A stretch of 64,000 bases of DNA from positions 434,001-498,000 of the forward strand of contig JAMSLZ010000003.1 of the NCBI GenBank assembly GCA_026027325.1, read 5' to 3'. The notes below the pieces were generated by a model, which was not told where the DNA came from, ran no database searches, and worked only from the letters and a program-made list of their open reading frames with translations. The position numbers and the translations under genes were made by a program. Below are positions 12,213-24,467 of this stretch, in pieces; the stretch's first letter is position 1; each line of letters opens with the position of its first letter. Origin of the DNA: Actinomucor elegans. Its lineage: Eukaryota; Mucoromycota; Mucoromycetes; Mucorales; Mucoraceae.

Positions 12213-12693
12213 TCTATTTTCATCTTTATCAATACCATCATATGTGTCAAATAAAAAGAGGAGTAGACTCGTGAAAGAGAAATGATAGAATTCGATGATC
12301 ATAGATTAACCGACATTAAACAATCACATATAGATAACTTTCTAATCATCCTGAATACACGGCGAAACACTGTAGCACTACAGGTGTAGAGGTTTTTTTT
12401 TCTGAAATAATCCTTTTCAAATTAAAGTCTTTCATGCTCAATAGCAGTTCTTTTTTTTCCTACAGCTGAATCGACATTATTACGCTCATCCATTTCCATT
12501 GACTCCTCTTCCAGTAACAGTATAGGTTGACTGGTTTCGCGACAAATAATTTTGAGAAAATCTGATGTTTGAGTTTATTATTATAACAAAAAAGTGCATT
12601 ATGTTTGTATATGATTTCAAAGATATATAGTTCCTACAAATAGCAGCCTTATACAGCTCATTTGCCAAATTTCCTATTTCAGGGTGCTTTTTC

Positions 12694-12772
12694 AGAACTA
12701 ATGCTTTGCAGATGATTTTGTAGAGTTAATGTTTTGCGGATGCTCTTACAGAATCAATATCTTGCAACTGTA
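12694..12772. repeat. Three-copy degenerate minisatellite (~29 bp)
   Basis: Units begin GAACTAATGCTTTGCAGATG, GAGTTAATGTTTTGCGGATG and GAATCAATATCTTGCAACTG in tandem, with related tails (TTTTGTA, CTCTTACA). Seen directly; no function proposed. Confidence 0.7.
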
Positions 12773-14072
12773 GGTAAGATGATATTATTATTGCTAAATA
12801 CGGGGAGTGAAAACATGCGTAATAAAGCCCGCGATCGAAAATTCAATTTAGTGTTTGGTATTGGTGGTGGGCGAAAAAAAAAAGGGAATTGCGATCAAAC
12901 TATAACTAAAATCAAAAGTTTGAGACATAAGTTGTTTGGTCATTTTTTATAGTCTGGCTGTAGAATATGTTATACAAAACCAAGCTTTTTTGTTATTTTC
13001 ATTCAATTGTTTGCAATGATAACATTTTACAAAGGAACAATCGAAGGCATAGTATCAAACTTGGTCGAGCAAGAAATCCGATCCAATGATTTAATACACT
13101 AGTCCCGTGGTAGTCCGTTAAGATGGCATAGTATCTAAAAAAAAATGTCTGTAGAGACCCCCGGTATCAAAATTCCAATTGGTATTTGTCTCTTTTATTA
13201 GATTCTATAAAAAGCTGATCTCACATTTCGTCTCGTTACAATACAAAGGGATTAATCCTTTAGCTTTACCATATATCAAAATATCTATAGTTGTTGTTGA
13301 GCACTGCCAATTGATTAATTTATAATAAGAAGCGCATTTTCTAACACCAGCCTTTCGATAGATGTCCGTCATGTATATATGAATCACAACAAATAAACTG
13401 CCTCTAGAAGCTGATGGACTTGAGGAAAATTTGATTTTTATATTATGATGCTTGATTCCAACTTGAAACACACATTGAAAACGACTGTTTAGTCTATACG
13501 AATCTAAGAGGTTTACAAACAATACAAAATTCACTCCATATACGTACTGCAGACCAATCGTTTAATTCTCGGAATCACACAAACCTTTAATATTGGACCA
13601 TGGTTTTGAAGCAACGTGTGACAAACAAAAAGCGCGGATAAATATGCAGAATATCAAGACAGGCAAAAGACAAACGTGTTAATATCTTTTCACTTTATGT
13701 AATAATGATTCTTGGAACTAAATCAACGGTTTCCAAAAGTGATTTGTCGAATAAAAAAAATAAATTATTCTACTAAGGTGTGTATTTGTAGGAAAGTTTC
13801 ATAATAGATTGTAAGTGCGTTACATCATATACTCGAACGTAGATATGACAGGTAATATTCTCACATAGCGGGTTGAGCATTTGCATTAGTATTATTCTCG
13901 TATTACATGACTCATAGGGTCTCCCCTCAAGGCTATCGGCAATAAGATTACCGTGATTGCCTTTCCGTCGAAGAGACAGAACTCATAAGGTTAAAGCTCA
14001 GAGTAACACGAGAAAATAGTTTAAATGCTCTTCAACTAGCGTCCTTTTTGTTGTTATCTCTTTTTGTTCTCA

Positions 14073-17000
14073 ATGTCTGATCCGCCACTTGTGCATAATT
14101 GGCACACCAAATCAATTGAAACTGTAGCAAATGAACTCAACACATCAATTACCAATGGCCTCACAGAAGACGAAGTAAACCTTCGCAAAGTACGATACGG
14201 TCTCAACGAACTCACATCAGATGGTGGAGTCACCTGGTTCAAGATATTGCTGCGGCAATTTATCGATGTTATGAACTGGATCTTTATTGTCTTGGGAATT
14301 GTATCGTTTGTACTTGGTGATAAAGTGACAGGCTCGTTGTTGATTGTCGTAGCTGTTATGAATCTTTACATGTCATTTTCGCAGGAATATGCAGCCGAAC
14401 AAACATTGGCCGCACTAAGAAATTTGAGTAGTCCGCGCGCCGATGTGATCCGCGACGGCCGAGAACAGTCTATTGATAGCAAAGAATTGGTTCCTGGTGA
14501 CCTGTTAATTGTCAAGGAAGGCGACTCTGCTGCCGCTGATGCACGTCTTATCTACTTGAGTAACCTAGAAGCAGATGAAGCATTGTTAACTGGTGAATCA
14601 ATTCCGGTGCAGAAAAAACTGATCGTTTTAGAAAAAGAAGGTATTAAAAACAATCATCTATCAACTTTTTTGTATATGAACTAATTTTGTCGCTAGATGA
14701 ACCATTGGGTGATCGTATCAATATGATTTATAGCTCTACTATTATATCCAAAGGCCGCGGTCAAGCTATTGTTACTGCAACAGGCATGCAAACTGAAATC
14801 GGCAAAGTAGCCACCAAACTTGCTGAAAGCGAAGACGGTGATCGTACAAGACTTCAAAAAAGCCTGAATAAGATGTATATTGTTCTTATGTGTACCGCTG
14901 TCATTTCTGTCATCATTGTGCTCGGTTCAGTCAAGTTCCAGCCTGACAGAGACAGTGCTATGTACGCTATGACCGTCGCTCTCTCTGTTTTACCTGCTGG
15001 CCTTACCACTGTCATGACAGTCACTCTTGTTCTTGGTGGTAAAGAAATGAGTCGTCAACGCGCTATTGTTCGTAAACTCAAGGTACTGGAAACGCTTGGC
15101 TCTGTCACCCATATTTTCTCGGATAAGACAGGTACCTTGACCATGGCTAGAATGGTTGTTGTACGATTTTGGACACCATCAGAAGGCTACTTTTATGTTA
15201 CACCCAACGGTCTTGCACCACAAGGCGATATATATCGTACCTTTGATGAAATGAATGACAAGCCTATGGAGTCCGAAAAAGCAGAACGGGTTGAAAAGGT
15301 GCAAGGCTCTTTATCGCCTGATACAGAACGTCTGATTGAATGCGCTGCATTATGTAATATGTCTAGCATTAACCGTCGTCAAGATTCTGATGAAGTAGTT
15401 ACCACCAAGGATAAGAAGCACATTGTTAACCATAGAGAAGATGCCAGTATACATGCCAACACGAATTCCAAAACCGAGCTTGATATAGATCAGAATGACG
15501 AAGAAGACGGAGCTGAATCAGATGACTGGATCCCTAGCGGCGCGCCAACTGAAGTTGCTTTGCAAGTGTTTGCCCACAAGTTTGGCAGAGGCAAACCTCA
15601 ATTGACAGCTGAAGTCGGATGGGAACTAATCGAAGAATACCAATTTGATTCTACTATCAAGCGTATGTCTACCATATGGTATAACCGTCCTTTGAATCAC
15701 ACTTGTATCTTTACTAAAGGTGCTGCTGAACGTGTCCTACCTCTTTGTATTAACTTGCCTACCCAAGAATCTCAAGATGAGGTTATGAAACATGTTACTG
15801 AATTGGCTTCTCGAGGTTTGCGTGTCATAGCTATGGCTTATCGAGACGTGAAAGGCATGGACATTAATGCTGTTGTCAACCAAAAAAATGGTCGCGAGCT
15901 GATTGAATCTGACCTAGTGTTCACTGGTATAACTGGTATTTATGATCCTCCTCGTGCCGAATCCCGTCAAGCTGTTAAAGAAGCTCATCGAGCTGGTATT
16001 TCTGTGCATATGCTGACTGGTGATCATGTTATTACAGCCACTGCCATTGCCAAAGAACTCAATATTCTTAACGAAAAGACTATGACCCCTGAAGCTTTAC
16101 AGCAGTTAGTGATGACTGGACCTCAATTCGATGCGCTCTCAGATGAAGCTATTGACGCTTTACCTCATCTTCCTTTTGTTGTTGCTCGTTGTTCTCCAGA
16201 GACTAAAGTCAAGATGATTCAAGCTTCTAAACGTCGCCATAATATCTCTGCCATGACTGGAGACGGTGTAAATGATTCTCCTTCGCTTCGTATTGCCGAT
16301 GTAGGTATTGCTATGGGCAAGAATGGCTCTGACGTCGCTAAACAAGCGTCTGATATTATTTTAACTGATGATAACTTTGCTACCATCATCCGTGCTATCT
16401 CAGAAGGTCGTCGTATCTATCAAAACATGCAACGTTTCTTGCTCTATTTTTGGATCGAGTTACTTGGCCTTTGGTTGGTTCTGGTGGTTTGTCTTGGTAT
16501 TCGCGATCCAGCCAACCGATCAGTGGCACCCATTTCTACGATTCAAATGCTATTTCTCTATGTTGCCTTTACACCTCCCGCTGGTGTACTTTCCATACAG
16601 CCTGCTTCCAAAACTGTCATGAGTGAACCTCCAAGACCTCCTAAAGAAAGCCTGTTTAATCGCGAAATTCTCATGGACTTGGGCGTCTATAGTCTTGTTA
16701 TAGCCGCCGTTTCAGTCATAGCTTTTATTATTCCTATCTATACTGAAGGTCACCATGGGGTAGAAGGTGTTCAATGCGAATCTAATTATGACGCTACCAC
16801 TTGTGAACCATTCTTCCGTGCCCGTTCCTCTTTACTCACTACCATCACGCTAGCATCCCTGGTTATGATGATTCACTGTAGATCTTATCGGGATATCGAG
16901 TGGGGACCTAGAGGTTTTATGAAGACAATGCGCAGCAAAACCGTTATGCTTACACTATTGTTTGATATCGTGTGTATGGCTGTATTCTTCTATGTGCCAA

Positions 17001-17173
17001 AGGTGGCTGTCGAGGGCTTTTTTATGGCTCCTATTACTTATGAATGGGCAATAGCTGTGGGGCTTACTTTGTTTACAGTAGTCTATGGTGAAGTGTACAA
17101 GATGTTGAAGCGCAAATACTTGAAGCCGATCGAGGCACATACTATGAGCGAGTATATTGCTGTAGAGAACTAA
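14073..17173 (+). CDS. P-type ATPase, ENA (type IID) Na+/K+ efflux pump
   Basis: Cation-pumping P-type ATPase of 1,014 residues from exons 14073-14640 and 14697-17173. The N-terminal cation-ATPase domain (HNWHTKSIETVANEL) is followed by paired membrane segments. The actuator motif LTGES, the phosphorylation motif FSDKTGTLT, the nucleotide-site FTKGAAERV, and the hinge MTGDGVNDSPSL are all present, so the pump looks intact. In M4 the sequence is VLPAGLTTV, without the Glu of Ca2+ pumps (PEGL). ENA-type pumps also lack that Glu there, and FRARSSLLT near the end fits ENA pumps too. The family exports Na+ or K+ across the plasma membrane in salt or high-pH stress. The first ORF Met upstream is a TTG artefact; ATG at 14073 (MSDPP) is the start. 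Assignment to IID is good; substrate is inferred. Confidence 0.88.
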
Positions 17174-18665
17174 TGGTATTGGAGACTATATAGTTACATA
17201 TTGTATAGCATTTATATATAATCATTTAAATAGAATTTACACATAATATCATAGTAATATACTCTCTGATTTTAAAGCATTAGATATCAATAATACGTCT
17301 TTATATACAATAAAGAAGTTCAAAGACAAATCGAATCACGCCAAATATGATATATGTTTGTTAGACCAAAGATAAGAACTATGGGTGTTCAACATAAAGC
17401 AGCGGTATACTTTTTGAGGGTTATATAAACAAGGAACATACCGAAAAGTCCCTAATTATCAATAAGGATGCATAAAAGGCATTGGTGCCACCTATTAAAC
17501 ATCTAACAGTAGTTATGTCACATTTGATCTCGATGATATATTTGCTTTTTTATTAGATAATTTGAGTTATATTTGAATTTCATGCTATTGTATAAAAAGT
17601 ATATTAGTACGTGCTTGGAGTTTTATAAATCTCTCGATTGATTCCGTCAAACACCAAGGCTAAGAAATGTTAAATACTCAAAGCCACGTTTATTAAAACC
17701 TTTGTCTAACTGAAGTACAATCGGTATACTACACTGTTAATGATGGACTATCAACTATAGATTCATATCAGTCAACAAGATATTAGTCTACGACAAAGAA
17801 TTAAGAATAAATAGAGGTTGGATCATACAAAGCAGCCTATTCTCAAAATAAATTAAATTATCGATTGTGATTTTTCGCGTCAAATAATGCACCATGCAAA
17901 CTTCAAAACTTTTATTTTTAAAGCTCAAAATTTAAAATTCTGAGTTGAATAATGAAAACTATAACACAGAAGATGAAAAGTGTATATATGTGTTCTGGAT
18001 TATCAATGGAACTTGTAGAACCTGTGCAACACTTTATTCTCTTTAGACGCTACATTTGTTATAAAGAGGAATAAAAAAAAATGTATCCTTGAGACTATTT
18101 AACAATGCATTATTAAGCTATTAAGTTATCGCGGAAGTTGTTCTACATAAAATAGTGCAGTTTTTTATATAGTGTTTCCGCATCGAGAAGTTCTTTTTCT
18201 TTCCATTGTAGTTTTAAAGACTTCCTAGAGTTCCGTTGAGTATCAAGAAAGAGAGGGGGAGGACATTCGATTTAATCATCGCCGTCCAATGAAATCTGCG
18301 CATAAGCATATCATGACTGAGCGTATCCCTCTCCTTCGCTGCTGTGATGAAGGCTATATATAGAGGCGTAATTCCCAGCCCCTTCACAGAGACGATCCCG
18401 AACAAAGGGCATGATGAAACGAGATAAAATGGTACAGTCAATCGAAATCGGAACTCCACGAAACAGGTTCAGTTTCCGTCTTGCATGCTGCAGTCACAGC
18501 CGTCCTGTCTACGCATTATAATAGACAAAAACAGCAGTAAGTAGTAATACCCGTTTGCTATTGCTTTTTCTTTATTCTCATATAATTATACAGAAAACTG
18601 GTAAATAAAAGCGCGTATATCCTTCGAAGCTCGAGAATATTTACTCTATTTTTCCAATAGTGAAC
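17174..18665. other. Intergenic, no gene seen
   Basis: AT-rich 3' flank of the ATPase, then a locally GC-richer block at about 18225-18530 upstream of CAND1. That block carries only short unrecognised frames on either strand and is presumed promoter or a decayed sequence. A weak dispersed-repeat match lies near 17625-17660. Confidence 0.5.
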
Positions 18666-18946
18666 ATGGCTCAACAAGGTACAAACGCGTACATGGTCGC
18701 CAATTTATTGGAGAAGGTAAAAGATAAAGCGACATGTTACAATACATGAACTAAGTTTTTTACTAGATGAGTAACGAAGACAGAGACTTCCGTTATATGG
18801 CTCTAAACGATCTCACAAACGAGCTTCAAAAGGAAACATTCCATATGGAATCCCCGATTGAGGGTAAAGTTGTGAAGGCTGTATTACAGCTTATGGACGA
18901 TAAAAATGGTGAAGTTCAAAACTTGGCTGTGAAATGGTAAAATACG

Positions 18947-18995
<49 letters not shown>

Positions 18996-21900
18996 TCAAA
19001 TAACTCACTGCAAGAAAAAAAAAGTCTTGGCCCATTAGTAAAGCAAATCAAGGAAGAACATTTGTTATACATAATTGATTGCTTAGGTGAATATGCTTCA
19101 CAAAAGAAAAATGATGAATTACGCGGTATTGCCAGTATTGGTAAAGTATAAAGGCGTTGCTGTTATAAATTAAGGCTAATCGAAGGATTATAGGTTTAAA
19201 GACTGTTATTATGGAAGTGGATCATACTAAAGGAAATCAAGTTTGTACGTGTATTATTCCCAAGTTACTCTTTACAATTCAAAGCGTAAGAACATGTACA
19301 TTTGGCAAAAAGAAAAATTGAACTGAAAAAAAAAATTAGACTGATGCTTCCTATGAAATGCAAATGGATACGTTGGACATTTTGTCAGAAGTATTGGCTC
19401 GCTTTGGTGCTCAAATCTCTACAGAGCAGCAAAGCCAAATCCAAACTGCATTATTACCTTTGCTTTCTCATAACCGTCCTGCTATCCGCAAGCGAGTAAC
19501 AATTGCTATTGGCTTTTTGGTTGTGCACATTAATGATAAACATTTTGATCAATTGTTTGCTCACTTGTTGAACGGTTTACGTAACGATTCTGGTCCAAGC
19601 GAGAAGCTTAGAACTTTGGTTCACTGTGCTGGCGTATTGAGGTATTAAAGAAATGATCTAATGAAGAAATAATGGTGCCAACTTTTTTTTTTCAGTCGCT
19701 ACAGCACTGCTCGTTTAGGCAAACATCTTCCTGAACTTGTACCAATCATTATGGGTTACGCTATTAAAGCGGATGATGATGATGAATTACGCGAAATCTG
19801 TCTTCAAACGCTTGAATCATTTGTTCTTAGATGTCCAACTGAAATTGCTCCATTTGTTCACGAAATCATGAATATTTCATTAGAGTACGTCAAGTATGAC
19901 CCCAACTTTGTCGAGGATGAAGAAGAAGAGGTATACTAGAGAAATAAAGTACTGCTAGACACTAATAATCATCACAGGATGAATCGATGGAAGAAGACAT
20001 TGAAGAAGAGGACGAATATGACGATGTTGCGTAAGTCAACTTGTAAGCTCACCTATAGGGTATTAAAAATTGCCTCATAGTGATTATTCTGATGATGATG
20101 ATGACATGTCTTGGAAAGTGCGCAGATCAGCATCCAAAGTGCTCTCTGCTATTATTGAAACCAGATCTGATATGCTTCAGCAGTTATATGAAACAGTCTC
20201 GCCCACTTTGATCACACGCTTTAAGGAACGTGAAGAATCTGTTCGTGTAGACATCTTGCAAACCTTTATTGCTCTTTTAAGACAAACTAGCGTATACAGT
20301 GGCACTGAAGAATACGTTCGTCGATTCAGTGTTTCCAATATTGGTACTGAAGCTGATGATACATTGCCTAATACGCCTGTTTTGTCTTCTACTACAGCAG
20401 CTTCTGATGGCCCTAAGCAACTTCTTGCAATCCAAGTGCCTAAGCTATGTCGCGCACTTGCTAAGCAACTCACTACAACTAAATCCATTCAAACACGTCA
20501 AATTGGATTCCACCTGTTAAGAGAGCTTATCGTTGTGCTGCACGGTGGATTGGAAGATCAAATGGACTTGTTTGTACCCGCTATTGAATCTTCACTTAGT
20601 AATGACACTACGGATCATCAACACGCTTCTTCTTCCAACCTCAAGATTGAGATCCTTTACTGTTTGAGATTGTTCTTCCACAATCATTCTGCTGATAATG
20701 TCCGCACTTTCATCCCTAGTTTGGCTCCCTCTGTCATCAAGTCTATTTCTGACAAGTTTTACAAAATCATCTCAGTGGCGTTTTTGGTTTCCATTGAACT
20801 GATCAAGGTCATTCGTCCTATTTACCGCCAAAACAATGAATATCAAGTCGCTGATGTACAGCCTGAATATATCCAATTCATCAATGAGATCTATCAAGTT
20901 ACATTGAAGGTATTGAATACCAGTGATGCTGATCAAGAAGTCAAGGAACGGTCCATCATGTGTTTGGGTACACTTTTGTCTCAAGTAGGTGATGTGCTTC
21001 AACCTCAACAACGTCAAGCTTGGGATGTTCTTTTAGAAAGGCTCAGAAATGAAGTAACTCGTCTCATCACAGTAAAGACATTGACAGTTGTATGTCAAAG
21101 CCCTGTGGCTGCTGGCCAAGAGCTTCAGCGCTGTGTACTTGTTGCTATCGACGATATTTCTTTATTATTAAGAAAGAGTAATCGACCTTTACGTATTGCT
21201 AGCTTGGAATGTCTGAACATCTTAATTCAAAAGTAAGTTTCATAAGCAAACTCATTGAATTTCATACATGACTGATCTTTTCTTTTTTATGCTTAGGTTT
21301 GGACAACAGATATCAGCCAAGAGCTTCTCTAATCTACTTGCTGAATTGAAGCCTTTGATCTCAGATGCAGACCTTCATCTTCTTCCTTTGGCTCTGAAGA
21401 ACGTAGAATGTATCTTAAAGATTAGTCCTGCTTCCGTCAACGACGTGAAGATGTTTATCTTACCTTCCTTGTTCCACTTGATCGAATCACCTTTATTGCA
21501 AGGCTCTGCTTTGGAAAGCTTGTTGAGCATGTTTGCTGCTTTTGCAAAGGCCAGTCCTTCTGATTACCAAGCTTTGGTAAAAGGTCTTGTTGATCCTCTT
21601 TTGACAGCCAAGACCAATGCTGGTGTTTCAGCTGGTGGTGTAGCTGCCGTAGCCAACAAGCAAGCCGCTTCCACTGTCGCTCAAAGTGTAGCTGTCTTGG
21701 CTGCTAATGCCAGTGTAGAAAACAGTGCTAGTACAATCACCGAGTTCCAATCCTATATTCGAAACCCTGAAACCAACGACTCTGTCAAGTACCTTAGTCT
21801 TTTGACTATTGGTGAAATCGGTCGCAGAACGTAAAAAGCATCATTATTAATTTAAACCATTGAAGCAATTCTAACCTAGGTTTCTTAGTGACTTGACCGC

Positions 21901-22510
21901 ATATCAAAACATCGAAGAACAAGTGATTGCTTTATTCGCTGCTCAATCTGAAGAAGTAAAGTTTGCAGCTGCATTTGCTTTAGGAAACATTTGCGTGGGT
22001 AACATTTACAAGTATTTGCCTTTGATTGTTTCTCAAATTAAAGAGCAACCTAAGCGACGATATTTGCTGTTGCATGCTTTGAAAGAGGTAAAGAAAACAA
22101 AAAAGTGAACAATAGTGGTTTACTTTGACAAAATAGTTAATATTGATATGTAGGTGATTACACGTCAAGAAAGTGGTAATCAAGACAATTCGTTGGCCAA
22201 CGCTGCTGATGAGATTTGGACTCTTTTACTCGAAAGCAGTGAATCTGAGCAAGAGGAAGGAACACGTACCGTGGTTTCTGAATGTCTTGGTAAGCTTGCC
22301 TTGACTGATTCAACCAAGTTCTTGCCTCAATTGGAAGACCGTTTGACCTCTCCCTCTGCTCATGTTAGAGCTGCAGTGGCTACTGCTATCAAGTATGCTA
22401 TCGTCGATCCTTCTCCCTCTTATGATGATCTGTTAAGACCTATCATGGCCAAGTTCCTGTCTCTTTTGCAAGATTCAGATTTGGTAAAGATAATATGAAC
22501 TAAGACGTTC

Positions 22511-22542
<32 letters not shown>

Positions 22543-23299
22543 CATGATTTTCATTAGAATGTTCGTCGATTAGCCTTATTGACTATCAATTCAGCTGTTC
22601 ATCGTAAACCTTACTTGATTAGAAATGTTCTAGATCAATTGATTCCTCTGTTGTATGCCGAGACTGTGGTAAAGGAAGAGCTGATTCATACTGTAGAAAT
22701 GGGTCCTTTCAAACATAAAGTAGATGATGGCCTTGAAATTAGAAAGGTAGCAAATGAAACAATAATTTACTGACACAGTTAAACTCATGTATTGATAGGC
22801 TGCGTATGAATGTATGTATACTCTTTTAAGTACTTGTTTGGACAAGATTGATGTGTACGGATTCCTTGATCATATTCGTGTAGGATTAGATGATCAACAC
22901 GATATCAAGATGCTTGCTTATCTCATGTTGATCCGTTTGACTAAAGTGGCTGCTACAGCTGTTGCCCAAAGTAAGAGAAAACATAGTCAAAATTCGATTA
23001 TTCCTAAACAATGTGCAATAGGATTGGATGACTTTGTTACACCTTTCAAAACAACACTTGATTTCAAGATGAGAAGTAATGCAGTCAAGCAAGAAGTTGA
23101 GAAGAATCAAGAGTTGGTCAGAGCCGTACTCCGTTGCGTGATTTCTTTAAATCCACTTTCTGATCCTAGTCTATCCCCACGATTTGAACAATTTATCATG
23201 GACATTAGATCTGGACCTCTTGCTGAAGAATATAAATTGGCCTTTGCCGAAGCTGAAAGTAGAGAGAATAGAACCGCAGATTATATGGATCTCTCATAA
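18666..23299 (+). CDS. CAND1: Cullin-associated NEDD8-dissociated protein 1 (CAND1/TIP120)
   Basis: HEAT-repeat protein that binds unneddylated cullin-RBX1 and exchanges substrate adaptors on SCF ubiquitin ligases. Thirteen exons are read: 18666-18716, 18767-18936, 19025-19140, 19194-19285, 19340-19641, 19696-19930, 19978-20030, 20081-21232, 21297-21830, 21880-22087, 22154-22483, 22558-22746 and 22799-23299. They give 1,310 residues, slightly longer than animal CAND1. Diagnostic blocks are [32 protein letters not shown], the acidic loop followed by [50 protein letters not shown], and [17 protein letters not shown]. Nearly all residues belong to tandem alpha-helical repeats. Two introns carry extreme homopolymers: A29 followed by (TA)n in intron 2, and T28 in intron 11. 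Identity is secure over the whole length. Confidence 0.96.
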
Positions 23300-23783
23300 A
23301 AGAAGTGATACTACTATGTAGCTTTAAAATAAACAAATGTTCCAACATAAGCTTTTCACTTTTATGCATCGCGAAGAGGGCACATCGTCTGTTAATAATG
23401 AAAACTCAACTCAGTTAATATTTTGCATTTATTAAAATAAATAAAATATAGTCGTTAAATCTAATGATAACTCCATCAGTTATCAAAGTTTATCGCTGGA
23501 GTTTTCACTTTCACATATGCTATTCTTTTCTACAACAATATTATGGTTTTTGTATCGGCAACCTTTTGTCATCAAAGTTGATGTCAAAGTTTCTGAGTAA
23601 ATTAATAAACTTCAGCAGAATCAATTATAAATAACTACTTTCCTCTTAAAGATTAACTACTACATGTATTAAACCCATTTTTTTAAACAAAGTACGATGT
23701 ATGTGCCTTGCTGTAAATGATTAGTGTTGAAATACATGTGTTTGGTATAAGTTAGATAGATCAATTTACCTGTGTATCTCTCA

Positions 23784-23832
23784 ACTGATCTCAGTCAAAT
23801 ATTCCGTCCAACAGGCGATTCACATTCACAAT
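23784..23832 (+). repeat. Dispersed ~60-bp repeat, weak copy
   Basis: CTGATCTCAGTCAAATATTC followed by ATTCACAATG aligns loosely to the family consensus. Included because the order of blocks is kept, but chance cannot be excluded. Confidence 0.3.
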
Positions 23833-23958
23833 GTCCTATTACGCCTACTGCAACTGCTATCAAACTGTAATTCATTGAGTATATTATATTGTAAACGAGT
23901 AGTCGTAATTTTATACATGTTTCTAGTAAACAATTACGCTCATTTATAAATTTCTCGA

Positions 23959-24020
23959 TGGATCCGGATCAAATGTCACATTAGATAAGCACATATTCAG
24001 GATGAGCCACTACAGTTATA
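23959..24020 (+). repeat. Dispersed ~60-bp repeat
   Basis: Good copy: GGATCAAATGTCACATTAGA, then TTCAGGATGAGCCACTACAG. It lies between CAND1 and RPD3. Confidence 0.75.
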
Positions 24021-24240
24021 GTTACCATTTTTGAATTACTCTATAATTAATATATTGCTTTTTTTTTTCTAGTAATTAAACAATCAGTTGTATGCATGTC
24101 TGTATTACACAATCCACTGATCTTCGGCCACTTTGGGTCTTAGTTACTCAAATTGACTTTTTAAGTAAAGGAGATTAGTGGGCCAAGGGACGAAGGCTGT
24201 TGGCTAGTAATATCCAATCAGCTTTACTTTTAGAGCTTAC

Positions 24241-24430
24241 ATGTTATCCCCGCCAGAGTTTACTATCGAGCAAAAAAAAAGTCAGTACTTTCTTTACATT
24301 CTTTGTTTAATAGATTAATTACCAATGTCTAACTCTTACAGTTTAGCTGATTGTGCCAAAAGAAGAGTCTCTTACTTTTATGACCGTAAAATATTACAGT
24401 TATTCTTTCTCTCTTGTTTGAATTAACCAT

Positions 24431-24467
<37 letters not shown>

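Larger units (their letters stand above)
10807..14072. other. Long intergenic region, no complete gene seen
   Basis: About 3.3 kb without a recognisable gene. It contains a locally GC-richer SINE-like segment (11907-12212) and a three-copy minisatellite (12694-12772). A short ATG-initiated frame at about 11039-11117 ends at a possible donor but has no identifiable continuation. The last few hundred bases are presumed promoter of the ATPase gene. Confidence 0.5.
23300..24240. other. Intergenic between CAND1 and RPD3
   Basis: Contains one good copy of the dispersed repeat (23959-24020), a weaker one about 180 nt before it, and a CCAATCA box near 24212 that could serve the deacetylase promoter. 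No gene seen. Confidence 0.6.

Noticed and set aside
12694..12772. CRISPR-like array
   Set aside because: Only three degenerate tandem units with no unique spacers, in a eukaryotic genome.
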